A stretch of DNA of 64,000 bases from JAJAZB01 sp964244295 (lineage in GTDB: Bacteria > Bacteroidota > Bacteroidia > Cytophagales > Spirosomataceae): assembly GCA_964244295.1 (NCBI GenBank), contig CAXTIG010000013.1:1-64000 (forward strand). Direction: 5' to 3'. A program made the translations under genes and the position numbers. Below, one piece after another: positions 9,592 to 18,428 of the stretch (position 1 is its first letter; every line of letters starts with the position of its first letter). The notes beneath the pieces are model-generated. The model saw only the letters and a list, made by a program, of their open reading frames with translations. It was not told the DNA's origin and did no database searches.

Positions 9592-11361
9592 ATGACTCTC
9601 CGCATCAAAGACAAACTCCGCCTCGGCCTGCTGTTCCTCTTCGGGCTGGTACTGCTCCTGGCCGCGCTCGGCATCGGGTTCGTGTACCAACTCCAGAAGG
9701 ATTCGGGCGCGATTCTGCGCGACAACTACCGCTCGCTGGAATACGTCCGCGATATGCAGCGGGTGGTGGATGGCCTCGATGAACAGCGCGAGGTAGATAC
9801 CGAACCTTTTTCGGAAAACCTGCGGCTCGAAGAAGCCAATATCACGGAAGTGGGTGAGGGCGAAACCGTCCGCCACTTGCGGCGCGAGTGGGAGGCCTAC
9901 CGGCGGGATTCGTTACCTGCCCGCTTGCCTCGCTTGCGGCAAGCGCTTTTTCGCATCCAGGACCTCAATATGCAGGCCATCGTCCGAAAAAACGACGCGG
10001 CGGCGGATTCCGCCAGAACGGCCACGCTCGTGATTGGCCTGCTCGGTACGTTCTGCGTGCTCATCGCCTTTTCGTTCGTCGTCAATTTTCCCAGCTACAT
10101 CGCCGGGCCGTTGCGCCAACTCACCGACAGCATCCGCGCCGTGACCAACCGCAACTACAACGCCCGGATGCTGGTGCGTTCGCAGGACGAATTCGGCGAG
10201 GTAGCGGCGGCTTTCAACGGGATGGTGGATAAACTAGACGAGTACGAAAACTCCAACCTGGCCAAGATTTTATTCGAAAAACGCCGCATCGAAACCATCA
10301 TCGCCAACCTCCGTGATGCGGTCGTTGGGCTGGATGCCAAAAACCTCATCCTGTTTGCCAACCCCGTGGCGCTAAATCTGCTCAATTTGAAGGAAGCCGA
10401 CCTGGTGGGCCGTTACGCTCCCGATGTTGCCCTAAAAAACGACTTGCTCCGCCGCCTGCTCTCGCCCCCCCGCGACGAGCGGGTACTGAAGATTTTTGCC
10501 AACGACCGGGAGAGTTTCTTCGTCCGCGAAGCCTTCGACGTGGAGGCCGAGGAAGAAACGGGCCTCCGACTACCCGACGGCAACGGGGAAGGGATTCAGA
10601 AGCTGATGCCGCCCAAGAAAACCCGCATCGGGCAGGTGATTTTGCTCAAAAACGTGACCGAATACCACGACCTCGACGCGGCCAAAACCAATTTCCTCGC
10701 CACCGTGTCGCACGAGTTGAAAACGCCGATTTCGGGATTAAAAATGAGCCTCAAACTCCTCGACGATGCCCGCGTGGGTACGCTCAACGACGAACAACGC
10801 GAACTGCTCACCCACGCCAGCGACGATGCCGAGCGCCTGCTCACCATCACCGGTGAATTGCTCAACCTCACTCAGGTAGAATCCGGGCAGATTCAGTTGC
10901 AACTCCACGACGTGCGCCCGGCGGATCTCGTTGGCGTGGCGACCGACAGCCTGCGGGTGCTGGCCGAGCAAAAACGGGTCCGGTTCAACCTCGACGTGCC
11001 CGGCACCCTCCCCACCGTGCGGGCCGACCCTGACAAGGCGTCGTGGGTGCTGGTCAATTTTCTATCCAACGCCGTCCGCCACAGCCCCGACGACCGCCCC
11101 ATCGACATTTCGGCCAAAGTCGTTAAAAAATTTGTCGAATTTACCGTCCGCGACCACGGCCCCGGCGTCCGCCCGGAGCACCAGGCGAGGGTGTTCGACC
11201 GCTACTTCCGCGCCCCCGGCGTGCAGGGCCAACCCAGTGGCACGGGGTTGGGCCTGGCCATTTCCAAAGAATTCATCCAGGCGTTGGGCGGCGAAATTGG
11301 CCTCGACACCGCCGTCAGCCCCGGTGCGGCGTTTTATTTTCGGCTGCCGGTGACGGGTTGA
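9592..11361 (+). CDS. Sensor histidine kinase (HAMP-PAS-HisKA-HATPase)
   Basis: This inner-membrane kinase has 589 residues. TM1 is about 12-32 (LGLLFLFGLVLLLAALGIGF), an extracytoplasmic stretch follows, and TM2 is about 143-165 (ATLVIGLLGTFCVLIAFSFV). A HAMP linker (about 165-215) and a PAS-like segment (about 230-360) come next. The H-box is ATVSHELKTPIS with H374. The N-box NFLSNAVRHSPDD, the DHGPGV G1 box and GTGLGLAISKEF complete the ATPase domain. It pairs with the kinase-less KdpD-like protein just upstream and probably phosphorylates the NtrC-type regulator at 107; that pairing is inferred from the locus. Confidence 0.92.
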   Translation: MTLRIKDKLRLGLLFLFGLVLLLAALGIGFVYQLQKDSGAILRDNYRSLEYVRDMQRVVDGLDEQREVDTEPFSENLRLEEANITEVGEGETVRHLRREWEAYRRDSLPARLPRLRQALFRIQDLNMQAIVRKNDAAADSARTATLVIGLLGTFCVLIAFSFVVNFPSYIAGPLRQLTDSIRAVTNRNYNARMLVRSQDEFGEVAAAFNGMVDKLDEYENSNLAKILFEKRRIETIIANLRDAVVGLDAKNLILFANPVALNLLNLKEADLVGRYAPDVALKNDLLRRLLSPPRDERVLKIFANDRESFFVREAFDVEAEEETGLRLPDGNGEGIQKLMPPKKTRIGQVILLKNVTEYHDLDAAKTNFLATVSHELKTPISGLKMSLKLLDDARVGTLNDEQRELLTHASDDAERLLTITGELLNLTQVESGQIQLQLHDVRPADLVGVATDSLRVLAEQKRVRFNLDVPGTLPTVRADPDKASWVLVNFLSNAVRHSPDDRPIDISAKVVKKFVEFTVRDHGPGVRPEHQARVFDRYFRAPGVQGQPSGTGLGLAISKEFIQALGGEIGLDTAVSPGAAFYFRLPVTG

Positions 11362-11369
11362 GTAAGCGG

Positions 11370-11458
11370 CTGTCACCCTGAGCTTGTCGAAGGGCCGACT
11401 TGACGACGGGAACCATTTCCCATATCCAACCAGCCCTTCGACAAGCTCAGGGTGACAG
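11370..11458. repeat. Palindromic repeat, GTCACCCTGAG type, between convergent genes
   Basis: Perfect 26-bp arms (11370-11395 beginning CTGTCACCCTGAGCTTGTCG; 11433-11458) surround 37 nt. It fills most of the 119-bp gap between two convergent genes and could work as a bidirectional transcript end. The motif is a widespread intergenic repeat type. A degenerate half-copy is at 20489-20508. Confidence 0.88.
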
Positions 11459-11480
11459 TCATCACAATTCCCCCACTCGG

Positions 11481-13853
11481 TCACACGTACCGCATGAGCA
11501 CCCCAAGCAGTTCATCGGGGTTAAAGGGTTTCACCACCACGTCGTTCAGGCCGGTGGCGCGGGCTTCGCGTTCTACTTCGCGGGCCAAGCTGGCCGTCAG
11601 GGCAATGATGGGCAGGGTTTCGCCGCGCTGGCGCAGGTGCCGGGTGGCCTCGTAACCGTCCATGACGGGCATGTGTAAATCCATCAGCACCACCCGGTGC
11701 CGGGCTGGGTCGAAGCGTTCGAGGGCCTCCTGCCCGTTGGTGGCCACGTCGATTACCGCGCCCCAACGGCTCAGGATGCCCCTGGCGGCGAGGACGTTCA
11801 TGGGTGAATCATCCACGAGCAAGAGCCGGAACCCTTCCAGGGGCTTGGTGCCGGTAGCGAGGGTGGGCTTCATCCGCGACACTTCCGCCGGGGCGGTGGC
11901 CAGGCGGGGAAAAGTCTGACTGAAAAAAAAGGTAGACCCCCGACCTGGTTCACTCAGCAGGTGCAGCGTGATGCCCTGTTCTTCCAACAGCCGTTTGCAA
12001 ATGGCCAGACCGAGACCAGTACCTCCGAAACTCCGGGTCACCGACGAATCGGCTTGGGTGAAGCGTTCAAAAATCAATTTCTGCTGGGCGGGTTCGATGC
12101 CGATGCCGGTATCGGCCACGGAAATGGTCAGCGTGGCCTGGCGCTCGGTTTGGGATTCGACCTTCAGGCGCACTTCGACCCCGCCGCGAACGGTAAATTT
12201 GATGGCGTTGTGAACCAGGTTGGTGATGACCTGGGCCGTGCGGGTGGGGTCGCCGAGTACGGAGCCAGTCAGGGCCGGATCGACGGCCAGCCGGAGTTGC
12301 AGGCCCTTTTCCTTTGCCGGAATCTGGTAGCTCAATACCACGTTGCGGGCCAGGCCGGCGAGATCCACCGGGATTTGTTCGAACGTGATTTTTCCCGCCT
12401 CCAACTTCGTGTAATCCAGAATGTCGTTGACGATGTTGAGTAAATTATTAGCCGAAAAAAGCATCACGTCGAGGTGTTCTTTCTGTTCGGGGCGGGGGCG
12501 GTCGGTCAGGAGCAGGTGAGTCATCCCAACAATGGCGTTGAGCGGCGTCCGGACTTCGTGACTCATCGTACTCAGAAATTCGCTTTTAGTCCGCAGCCCT
12601 TCTTCGGCCTGCTCCCTGGCCTTTTGCAGCGTATTAGCAAACCGGAACGACAGCACGAGTGATTGCAGGAAGAAAAAGCCCACGTACCCGATAAACAGCA
12701 GCGTGTTTTCGGGTGAAGCCACCCCGAAATACGCCAGGTTGATGGCCGCGAAGACCCCCATCAGCAAAGCCGTACTCAGCAAGGCGTACCGGGCACCGGG
12801 CCGTTGGCGCCGGGCTGCCAGCCAATACACGTACCCGGCGTAGGCGATGTAAGCGAACATCAGGACCAGAAACGGCGTAATCAGCAACGTGAACACCGTC
12901 GGCGGGGCCAGCAAGGTGACGGCGGCAAACCCAAAACACACCCCGGCCATTCCCCGCGCAATGATCAGATTGGTGTCATCGGGATACAGCGAACGGCTGT
13001 ACAACACGAATATTCCGATGCTCAGAAACAGACTAAGGTACTCCAGGTGAAGCGTCAGCATCCAGGGCAGGGCAGGAAACAACGTATGCAGAACGTACTC
13101 GCGGGTGCCGACAATGCGGTAACTGTACAGCAAACAAAACAGGGAAAAATAGAGGATGGAGCGATCGCGCCGCCCGAACAGAAACAAGCCCAGAAAAAAC
13201 AGCCCCCCCATGAACAAACAGCCCGTCAGGAAAAAATGAAGGGCCTGATCGACGGCGTAGCTTCGCTGAAGGCGTTCGGGATTACCTAGTAGGATGGGCT
13301 TCTTGAAACCTCCTTTGGAATGCTGAAAATTAGCCACTTGCAACAGCAGCCGCAGCGTGTCACCCGGCGCGGGAATCGTTGCCAGTTGCGACGACCAATG
13401 CGGCGCGGTGGTTTCACGATTGGTGCCGGGGGAACCGTCATGGGCCAGTTCGTGGTCGTTGACAAAGAGCCGGTACGAAGTATACGCATCGGACAATTTG
13501 AGGGCCAACGGGTCGCCGCCGGGGGGCAGCAGTACCGTGAGGGCGTAGGTGGCGTAGCCTTGCCCGGTTAGGGGCTTTCCCTGCCAGGTGCTGTGGTTCC
13601 ACAATTGCGGAAACGCCACGTACTCCACCGGCCCGAGCCCCTCGCCGGGCCGACGCAGGTACTGCCAGGTCCAGGCCCATTCGCCATTCAGGGGTACGTC
13701 ACGCTGCCACAGTTCGACATCCCGCAGGTCGAGCACGCCGCGCGTGGCCCTGGGCTGCGTTGCGTGCGGGATACCGCTGGCGATCAGGGCGTATCCAAGC
13801 ACGCAAAGGCCAACCAACCAGGGCGCGTGACGAAGCAGACGGGAAGAATTCAT
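11481..13853 (-). CDS. 7TMR-DISM hybrid histidine kinase with receiver domain
   Basis: The product has 790 residues. An N-terminal membrane anchor precedes a periplasmic jelly-roll-like domain (about 40-190) and seven hydrophobic helices (about 205-400), the 7TMR-DISM layout. The cytoplasmic kinase has the H-box LSTMSHEVRTPLN (H432), N-box VITNLVHNAIKFT, G1 DTGIGI and G2 GTGLGLAICKRLL. A C-terminal receiver domain (about 675-790) has VLMDLHMPVMDGYEA with acceptor D725 and the conserved VVKPF lysine. It is convergent with the Kdp kinase and divergent from the ECF sigma gene. The ligand is unknown; the DISM extracellular domain often senses carbohydrate-like ligands. Confidence 0.93.
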   Translation of the reverse strand: MNSSRLLRHAPWLVGLCVLGYALIASGIPHATQPRATRGVLDLRDVELWQRDVPLNGEWAWTWQYLRRPGEGLGPVEYVAFPQLWNHSTWQGKPLTGQGYATYALTVLLPPGGDPLALKLSDAYTSYRLFVNDHELAHDGSPGTNRETTAPHWSSQLATIPAPGDTLRLLLQVANFQHSKGGFKKPILLGNPERLQRSYAVDQALHFFLTGCLFMGGLFFLGLFLFGRRDRSILYFSLFCLLYSYRIVGTREYVLHTLFPALPWMLTLHLEYLSLFLSIGIFVLYSRSLYPDDTNLIIARGMAGVCFGFAAVTLLAPPTVFTLLITPFLVLMFAYIAYAGYVYWLAARRQRPGARYALLSTALLMGVFAAINLAYFGVASPENTLLFIGYVGFFFLQSLVLSFRFANTLQKAREQAEEGLRTKSEFLSTMSHEVRTPLNAIVGMTHLLLTDRPRPEQKEHLDVMLFSANNLLNIVNDILDYTKLEAGKITFEQIPVDLAGLARNVVLSYQIPAKEKGLQLRLAVDPALTGSVLGDPTRTAQVITNLVHNAIKFTVRGGVEVRLKVESQTERQATLTISVADTGIGIEPAQQKLIFERFTQADSSVTRSFGGTGLGLAICKRLLEEQGITLHLLSEPGRGSTFFFSQTFPRLATAPAEVSRMKPTLATGTKPLEGFRLLLVDDSPMNVLAARGILSRWGAVIDVATNGQEALERFDPARHRVVLMDLHMPVMDGYEATRHLRQRGETLPIIALTASLAREVEREARATGLNDVVVKPFNPDELLGVLMRYV

Positions 13854-13914
13854 GGCGGGGTGGGTCGGTGGGCGGTGGGTTTCTCTGCGAATTTAGCGGG
13901 GAAATTGGGTAATT

Positions 13915-14077
13915 GGGTAATTGAGGGATTGGGGAATCGGGGATTGAGGAATAAGTAAATGGAAAATTTGAGGCTTGGAGGAATTTGGATGAAAGGTTGC
14001 TCTGGGCGTTTTTGAAATCAATCAGGAAATCAGTCTCCGCGTGGAATTTCCTCAATTCCCCAATCCCTCAATTACCC
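13915..14077. repeat. STRR-like inverted repeat in divergent intergenic region
   Basis: The 316-bp gap between the divergent hybrid kinase and ECF sigma genes holds simple repeats of GGGTAATTG/GGGGATTG type, inverted on the far side. A perfect 23-bp pair lies at 13915-13937 and 14055-14077, with partial matches beyond each. The 5' arm lacks C and the 3' arm lacks G. No clear promoter boxes were found for either gene. Confidence 0.75.
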
Positions 14078-14169
14078 AATTTCCAGTTACCCAATCCCTA
14101 AATTAAATTCTCCCCCCAGGCAACGCGTTTCCTCCTTTTCACTGTACTTCCCGCTGAATTCATTCCTGC

Positions 14170-14736
14170 ATGACTGCCGAAATCCTGCAACGCGCCATCA
14201 AGGGATGCCGAAAAAACAGCCTGCGCGACCAGCGGGACCTGTACCAGGCTTTCTATCGGTACGGCCTCTCTATTTGCCAGCGCTACTGCGAAAGCAGCGA
14301 ATCGGCCCGCGAAGTGCTCAACGATGCCTTCCTGAAGGTGTTTAAGCACATCGACACCTTCGACGACCGCTACCCCTTCCAATCCTGGTTTGCGCGGGTG
14401 GTGACCAACACAGCCATCAACCACTACCGCCAGCACGTGAAAGACGTGCGGATGCTCGACCTAGACTACGCGGAACAGGAACCGTTTGAAGCCGACACCC
14501 TGCTCAATTACTCCGCCGAGGCCCTGCTGGGTTTCGTGCAACGCCTGCCGCCCGCTTACCGGTTGGCCTTCAACCTCCACGCTATCGAAGGCTACGAACA
14601 CCGGGAAATCGCCGAGATGCTGGGCATTTCGGAAGGAACCTCCAAATCGAATTTATTCAAAGCCCGACTTAAACTTCAGAAAATGCTCCGCGAAAGCGAA
14701 GATAACCTGGATCGCTATGCAAGCCAACGAATTTGA
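14170..14736 (+). CDS. ECF RNA polymerase sigma factor
   Basis: The 188 residues have the sigma-70 region 2 helices (ESAREVLNDAFLKVFKHI, FQSWFARVVTNTAINHYR) and region 4 (LPPAYRLAFNLHAIEGYEHR, then AEMLGISEGTSKSNLFKARL). There is no region 1 or 3, so it is an ECF-type factor. The stop overlaps the start of the next gene by 20 nt, so the two are translationally coupled. The next product has a short cytosolic N-terminus and one membrane helix and could act as its anti-sigma partner. The signal and regulon are unknown. Confidence 0.93.
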   Translation: MTAEILQRAIKGCRKNSLRDQRDLYQAFYRYGLSICQRYCESSESAREVLNDAFLKVFKHIDTFDDRYPFQSWFARVVTNTAINHYRQHVKDVRMLDLDYAEQEPFEADTLLNYSAEALLGFVQRLPPAYRLAFNLHAIEGYEHREIAEMLGISEGTSKSNLFKARLKLQKMLRESEDNLDRYASQRI

Positions 14737-16537
14737 CGACCTCTTCTCCCGCCAGCTCGACCGGCTGCCCGCGTCCGATTTTTCGGATCGGGACTGGCGT
14801 GAGGTGGAGAACCGGCTCGTCATCAACCGGTTGCAGCGCCAACTGACGGTGCTCCGCTGGGCTTTGCCCCTCGTGGGCCTGGCCTCGGTGGGGCTAGCCA
14901 GCGGCCTGTACTACCAGTTGCGCCAAACCCAGCAGGAGTTGCACCAACTCCGGCAAGCCTCCCACACGGCACAAGCCACTCTCGCCCCGCCCGACACGCT
15001 CCGCCAACGGGTGGTGGTGATCGATACCACCTACCGCCACACGCTCATCGAGCGACCGACCGTCAATCTGCCCTCGGCGGAACCGGCACCGCTCGTGGCT
15101 TCGGTCCGTCCACGCCCCAGCGACGTGCCGGGTCGCCGGGTGCTTTTTCCAAACTCCTACCGTGCCCCTTCCCCGACGGCCTCTGAAACACCTCTTCCTG
15201 CTGCTTCCATCCCACCGGCTTCGTCAGAGTTGAGCCATTCTCCCGCCCCCAACGCCCCCGGATCGGTACCGGTCGGGATTGACCCCATTGCCCCCGTTGG
15301 GACGATGCCGACGAATCGCCGGTCGGACGAGGTAACGGCTACCCGCCGCCCACTCGCTTCGGGGGCGGAATCGCAGCGACGGACCGAAATCCCATCGCCG
15401 CTGACCCAGCCGGGCGTTGCGGTGCCGCAGGGGATTACGCTCAACGGTTCAAAACCGGACGTTTCCTCACCGACTATCGTCATGATCCGCGCCGCTAGCC
15501 GCGTGCCGGAGGAATACCGCGTGGAACTGGGCTTGCCTTCGGCCCGAAACCTGACCTATCGCCTGAATCGACATCCGTTGAGCTACCGGGCGCGGACCTC
15601 GGCCCCGCTGCTCAGCGCCCGGTCGTTGCGCCGCCTGAACCGCCTCCATCACCACGCCGACCGGCTGGCCCGCCGGCAAAAAGAAGGGGAACCTTCGTCC
15701 CCGCCGTTGGCCCGTTCAGTGCCCGCCCCGCCGGGCGAAAACCGGCCACTTCCCCGCGATTCGGCCTCCCTGGCGCGGGTTGGCCTGGCGATTCGCGACA
15801 CGAGCAGCCGAACCGGCAACGGGCAGGTGCTCCCCGGTTCGCCCCAAAATCAGACGGCTTCCACCCCCAAAGGCGAAATCCGACGGGCGGGTGAGGAGGA
15901 ACCATTTTCGTTTCGAACTATCCTGAAATTCACCAGCGTGGGCCTGCACGTGGGAGTACCCACTAACCTCGGCTACACCCTGAAAAGTAAAGGCGGGAGC
16001 CTCTGGGGCGGGCAGGTGGCCGTGCGGGTGAGCCGCCGCTGGGTGGTATTCGTGGACGTGTCGGGGCAAAAAACCAAGCCCGTAGCTCCCTCCCACGCCC
16101 AGGTGCCGGCCTTCCCGGTGCTGGGACCCCTGCCGCCCGAATACAAACTGCGCAATTTTCGCGTGGAGGAGCTATCGGTCGTCGACGTGGGCCTGGGAGT
16201 CAATTTTACCCTGCTCGACCGGTTTCGCCTGAAACCGTACCTGGGGCTGGGCTACAACGGGCAGGTGCCCCGGCAGTACCGGGCCGAGTACCGCTTCACG
16301 CACGGCCCTTTCCACGGGGCGGGTTTTCCCAATCAACCTTTCAAACGGGAATTTGAGGTGCAGGAACCGTTTGATTCCCAACTCATCCACCAGGTGCGGG
16401 TACAAGCGGGGTTGCGCTACCCCGTCAACGAATTTTTGATTCTCCACGCCGAAGGTTTCCTCAACACCCAACTCCGCCAAACGCCCACGCTCAGTGACCT
16501 ATCAGGGATACGGATGGGGATTTCGGTGGAGTTTTGA
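14717..16537 (+). CDS. Inner-membrane anchored protein with outer-membrane-barrel-like C-terminus; possible anti-sigma
   Basis: The ATG at 14717 overlaps the sigma gene; the open frame runs further upstream but that part is only a shadow of the sigma coding. The product has 606 residues: a soluble N-terminus (about 1-48, MQANEFDDLFSRQLDRLPAS), one transmembrane helix (about 50-68, LPLVGLASVGLASGLYY), a long Pro/Ser/Arg-rich linker (about 90-390) and a C-terminal beta-rich part of about 200 residues. That last part has barrel features (FTSVGLHVGVPTNLGYTL, DVGLGVNFTLLDRFRLKPYL) and ends in phenylalanine. The N-terminus is short for a classical anti-sigma domain. An envelope-spanning anti-sigma or stress sensor is inferred from coupling and topology. 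Confidence 0.75.
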   Translation: MQANEFDDLFSRQLDRLPASDFSDRDWREVENRLVINRLQRQLTVLRWALPLVGLASVGLASGLYYQLRQTQQELHQLRQASHTAQATLAPPDTLRQRVVVIDTTYRHTLIERPTVNLPSAEPAPLVASVRPRPSDVPGRRVLFPNSYRAPSPTASETPLPAASIPPASSELSHSPAPNAPGSVPVGIDPIAPVGTMPTNRRSDEVTATRRPLASGAESQRRTEIPSPLTQPGVAVPQGITLNGSKPDVSSPTIVMIRAASRVPEEYRVELGLPSARNLTYRLNRHPLSYRARTSAPLLSARSLRRLNRLHHHADRLARRQKEGEPSSPPLARSVPAPPGENRPLPRDSASLARVGLAIRDTSSRTGNGQVLPGSPQNQTASTPKGEIRRAGEEEPFSFRTILKFTSVGLHVGVPTNLGYTLKSKGGSLWGGQVAVRVSRRWVVFVDVSGQKTKPVAPSHAQVPAFPVLGPLPPEYKLRNFRVEELSVVDVGLGVNFTLLDRFRLKPYLGLGYNGQVPRQYRAEYRFTHGPFHGAGFPNQPFKREFEVQEPFDSQLIHQVRVQAGLRYPVNEFLILHAEGFLNTQLRQTPTLSDLSGIRMGISVEF

Positions 16538-16597
16538 AATCAAAACCGTTTCGCCTGGCATCCAGCGCACTGCCCCGGTGGAACAGCCGGTCTTCTT

Positions 16598-17776
16598 TCA
16601 TTTTTTCCTCGCCTCCTTCAAAAACCGCCTCACTCCTCGGCAAATCCGCTCGGCCATGCGCTGGCGGAAATCCGGGTCGAGAATCAGCGCCTCGTCGGCT
16701 TCGTTGCTCAGAAACGGCCCTTCCACCAACGCGTTGGGGTAGTCGGTGGGGGCGTTGAAGAAAAAGTTGAAGGCCCCGACGTTACCAAACTCAGCTACCG
16801 GCAAGCGGAGCAGTTCGTCCAGCACGGCCACGCTCAGGGGCCGAAAACCCGCGTGCCGGTAGTACGTGCTCACGCCCCGCACGGCGCGGTTGGCCGAGGC
16901 GTTGAAGTGGATACTGACCAGCAAATCGGGCAGCGCCCGCCGCATGGCCCGCAACCGCTCGGTCGGACTGAGGGCGGTATCGGTGCTACGCGTCAAAATC
17001 ACCCGCGCCCCGGCGCGTTCGAGGCGTTGGCGGAGGCACTGGGCTACGTCGAGCGTCAACTCTTTTTCCAACCGCCCCGACTGCCCGCCCCGCGCGCCCG
17101 TGTTGCTGCCGCCGTGCCCAGCATCGACGGCCACCGTCAGGCCCCGCAGCCGCAGGCGGGCCGGGGGGCGGCGCACCCGAATCAGCAGCGTATTTTTTTG
17201 GTAAAAAACTGAATGCCCCCAGGGCAGCGGGTGGCGCAACCTGATTTTCAGCCGAAAAACGTCGTCGCTCACTTGCTCGTACCTCAACTCCCGAATTTCT
17301 TGGGCCGAACGCAACTGCGTGATCCAGTTGGTGTTGGACGTGGCCCCGAACACGTCCACCACGAGTTGGCTGGGACTGGTTTCGTGCCGACTGGCGTAGG
17401 GCAGCCGGGCGGGCAGCGCGAGGCTGACGTAGTCGAAGCGCTCGTCGCCCCACACCCGGCCGGTGCCGGTCAGGCCGCTGGCGGGGCGGGGCAACGTGTC
17501 AGCGACCACGTGTTCGGTGGGCACGTAGGCCGTGCGGTTGGGGGCGAGGTACACCCGCCAGAGGCCGGGCACGTAGCCCGTGACGCGCAGCACCACGCCC
17601 GAATCGAGGGTTTCGAGCCGCGCCCCGCCGAGGCGGTCGGTGCCCGCGCCGTGGTACAGCGGCACGAAGGCCGAGCGGGTCAGGGCAGTGAGGACGGTAT
17701 CGCGGACGGGGTTTTGGGCGTGGGTTTTTCCGAAAAAAAACAGGGCAATCAGCGCGAACGAACGGTGGAAAATCAT
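16598..17776 (-). CDS. N-acetylmuramoyl-L-alanine amidase (Amidase_3)
   Basis: This exported peptidoglycan hydrolase cleaves the lactyl-amide bond between stem peptide and muramic acid. The ATG at 17776 gives the signal peptide MIFHRSFALIALFFFGKTHA; an in-frame ATG 18 nt upstream is less likely. The N-terminal half (about 30-180) is an AMIN/SH3-like beta region. The catalytic domain (about 185-390) has the zinc ligands in VDAGHGGSNTGARGG, LEKELTLDVA and LLVSIHFNAS, and the catalytic glutamate in NALVEGPFLSNEAD. It is convergent with the preceding gene, with a 60-bp gap and no obvious terminator. Confidence 0.92.
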   Translation of the reverse strand: MIFHRSFALIALFFFGKTHAQNPVRDTVLTALTRSAFVPLYHGAGTDRLGGARLETLDSGVVLRVTGYVPGLWRVYLAPNRTAYVPTEHVVADTLPRPASGLTGTGRVWGDERFDYVSLALPARLPYASRHETSPSQLVVDVFGATSNTNWITQLRSAQEIRELRYEQVSDDVFRLKIRLRHPLPWGHSVFYQKNTLLIRVRRPPARLRLRGLTVAVDAGHGGSNTGARGGQSGRLEKELTLDVAQCLRQRLERAGARVILTRSTDTALSPTERLRAMRRALPDLLVSIHFNASANRAVRGVSTYYRHAGFRPLSVAVLDELLRLPVAEFGNVGAFNFFFNAPTDYPNALVEGPFLSNEADEALILDPDFRQRMAERICRGVRRFLKEARKK

Positions 17777-17896
17777 GCGCCGAAGATAGGACACGGCGTG
17801 GGGAGCGTCCGAGTTTTGGGAAATTCTTGTAAAAAAATTCGGGCCGAAACGGCTGGACGTTGTACCAGAATTAGGCAGTACAAAATTTTGAGTATC

Positions 17897-17985
17897 AACC
17901 GGCTCCGCTCGGTAGCGCAGGGTTTAAACCGGGGCGCGTCGTCCCTGCGCTACCGAGCGACGAACCTTGTTAAGCGAAGCCGGTA
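17897..17985. repeat. Intergenic palindrome
   Basis: A perfect 17-bp inner pair (CGCTCGGTAGCGCAGGG at 17906-17922; its inverse at 17943-17959) lies inside a looser outer pair, ACCGGCT and AGCCGGT. It sits between the amidase gene (minus strand) and the plus-strand operon at about 18.0 kb. It looks like another dispersed palindromic element; no second copy is present in this window. Confidence 0.75.
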
Positions 17986-18007
17986 GGCGACTGGGTGGTC
18001 AAGAGGC

Positions 18008-18039
18008 TTGCCCTTCACCGGGAATTTTTTTATCTTTTG
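18008..18039 (+). promoter_or_regulatory. Candidate Bacteroidota promoter
   Basis: TTG (18008-18010), a 20-nt spacer and TATCTTTTG (18031-18039) resemble the Bacteroidota consensus TTG-N(17-23)-TAnnTTTG, with one extra T. The box ends 26 nt before the ATG at 18066. It could drive the small secreted ORF and possibly the kinase/regulator pair. Confidence 0.4.
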
Positions 18040-18065
18040 GAGCCTAACCCCTTACCCAGCCCTTC

Positions 18066-18368
18066 ATGCCTCGTCTCTTTCTTTCCCAAACGGCTCCGAT
18101 CGCAGTCGTGCTTTGGCTGCTTTCCTTCGGCGCTTCGGCGCAGTCCTCCCTGCCTCGTTCGGTTGATTCACTGGAAACCTACGGGCGGACGGTCGAGACC
18201 CGTGCAACCGCTACGCCTACGCCCAGAGCCAGGACCACGGCCGGGGCTTTGATCCCACCCAGCCCAGGGCTCGCACCGGGCGGCGGAGTAGGCGCGAGCG
18301 GGCCGACGTGGCGGGTGGCCAGCCCGACGTTCAGGCCGCTCCCGGTCGGGGAACGCGGCTGGTGGTGA
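18066..18368 (+). CDS. Small putative secreted protein (uncertain)
   Basis: A 100-residue frame starts with a convincing signal peptide (hydrophobic LSQTAPIAVVLWLLSFGASA followed by QSS). The rest is low-complexity, rich in Pro, Gly, Thr and Arg, with no recognisable domain. The first 40 residues (…AQSSLPRSVDSLETYG) resemble the start of TPR sensor kinases such as the next gene, so it may be a remnant of a decayed relative. A promoter-like element precedes it. The 3' half may not be real coding. Confidence 0.35.
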   Translation: MPRLFLSQTAPIAVVLWLLSFGASAQSSLPRSVDSLETYGRTVETRATATPTPRARTTAGALIPPSPGLAPGGGVGASGPTWRVASPTFRPLPVGERGWW

Positions 18369-18428
18369 CCATGCCGATAGTGGCCTGAGATTTCCCCCGA
18401 ATTTACCCAAAAATTACCTCCGCTTTTT

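Noticed and set aside
16538..16597. Terminator between convergent genes
   Set aside because: No stem with an adjacent T-tract could be found in the 60-bp gap.
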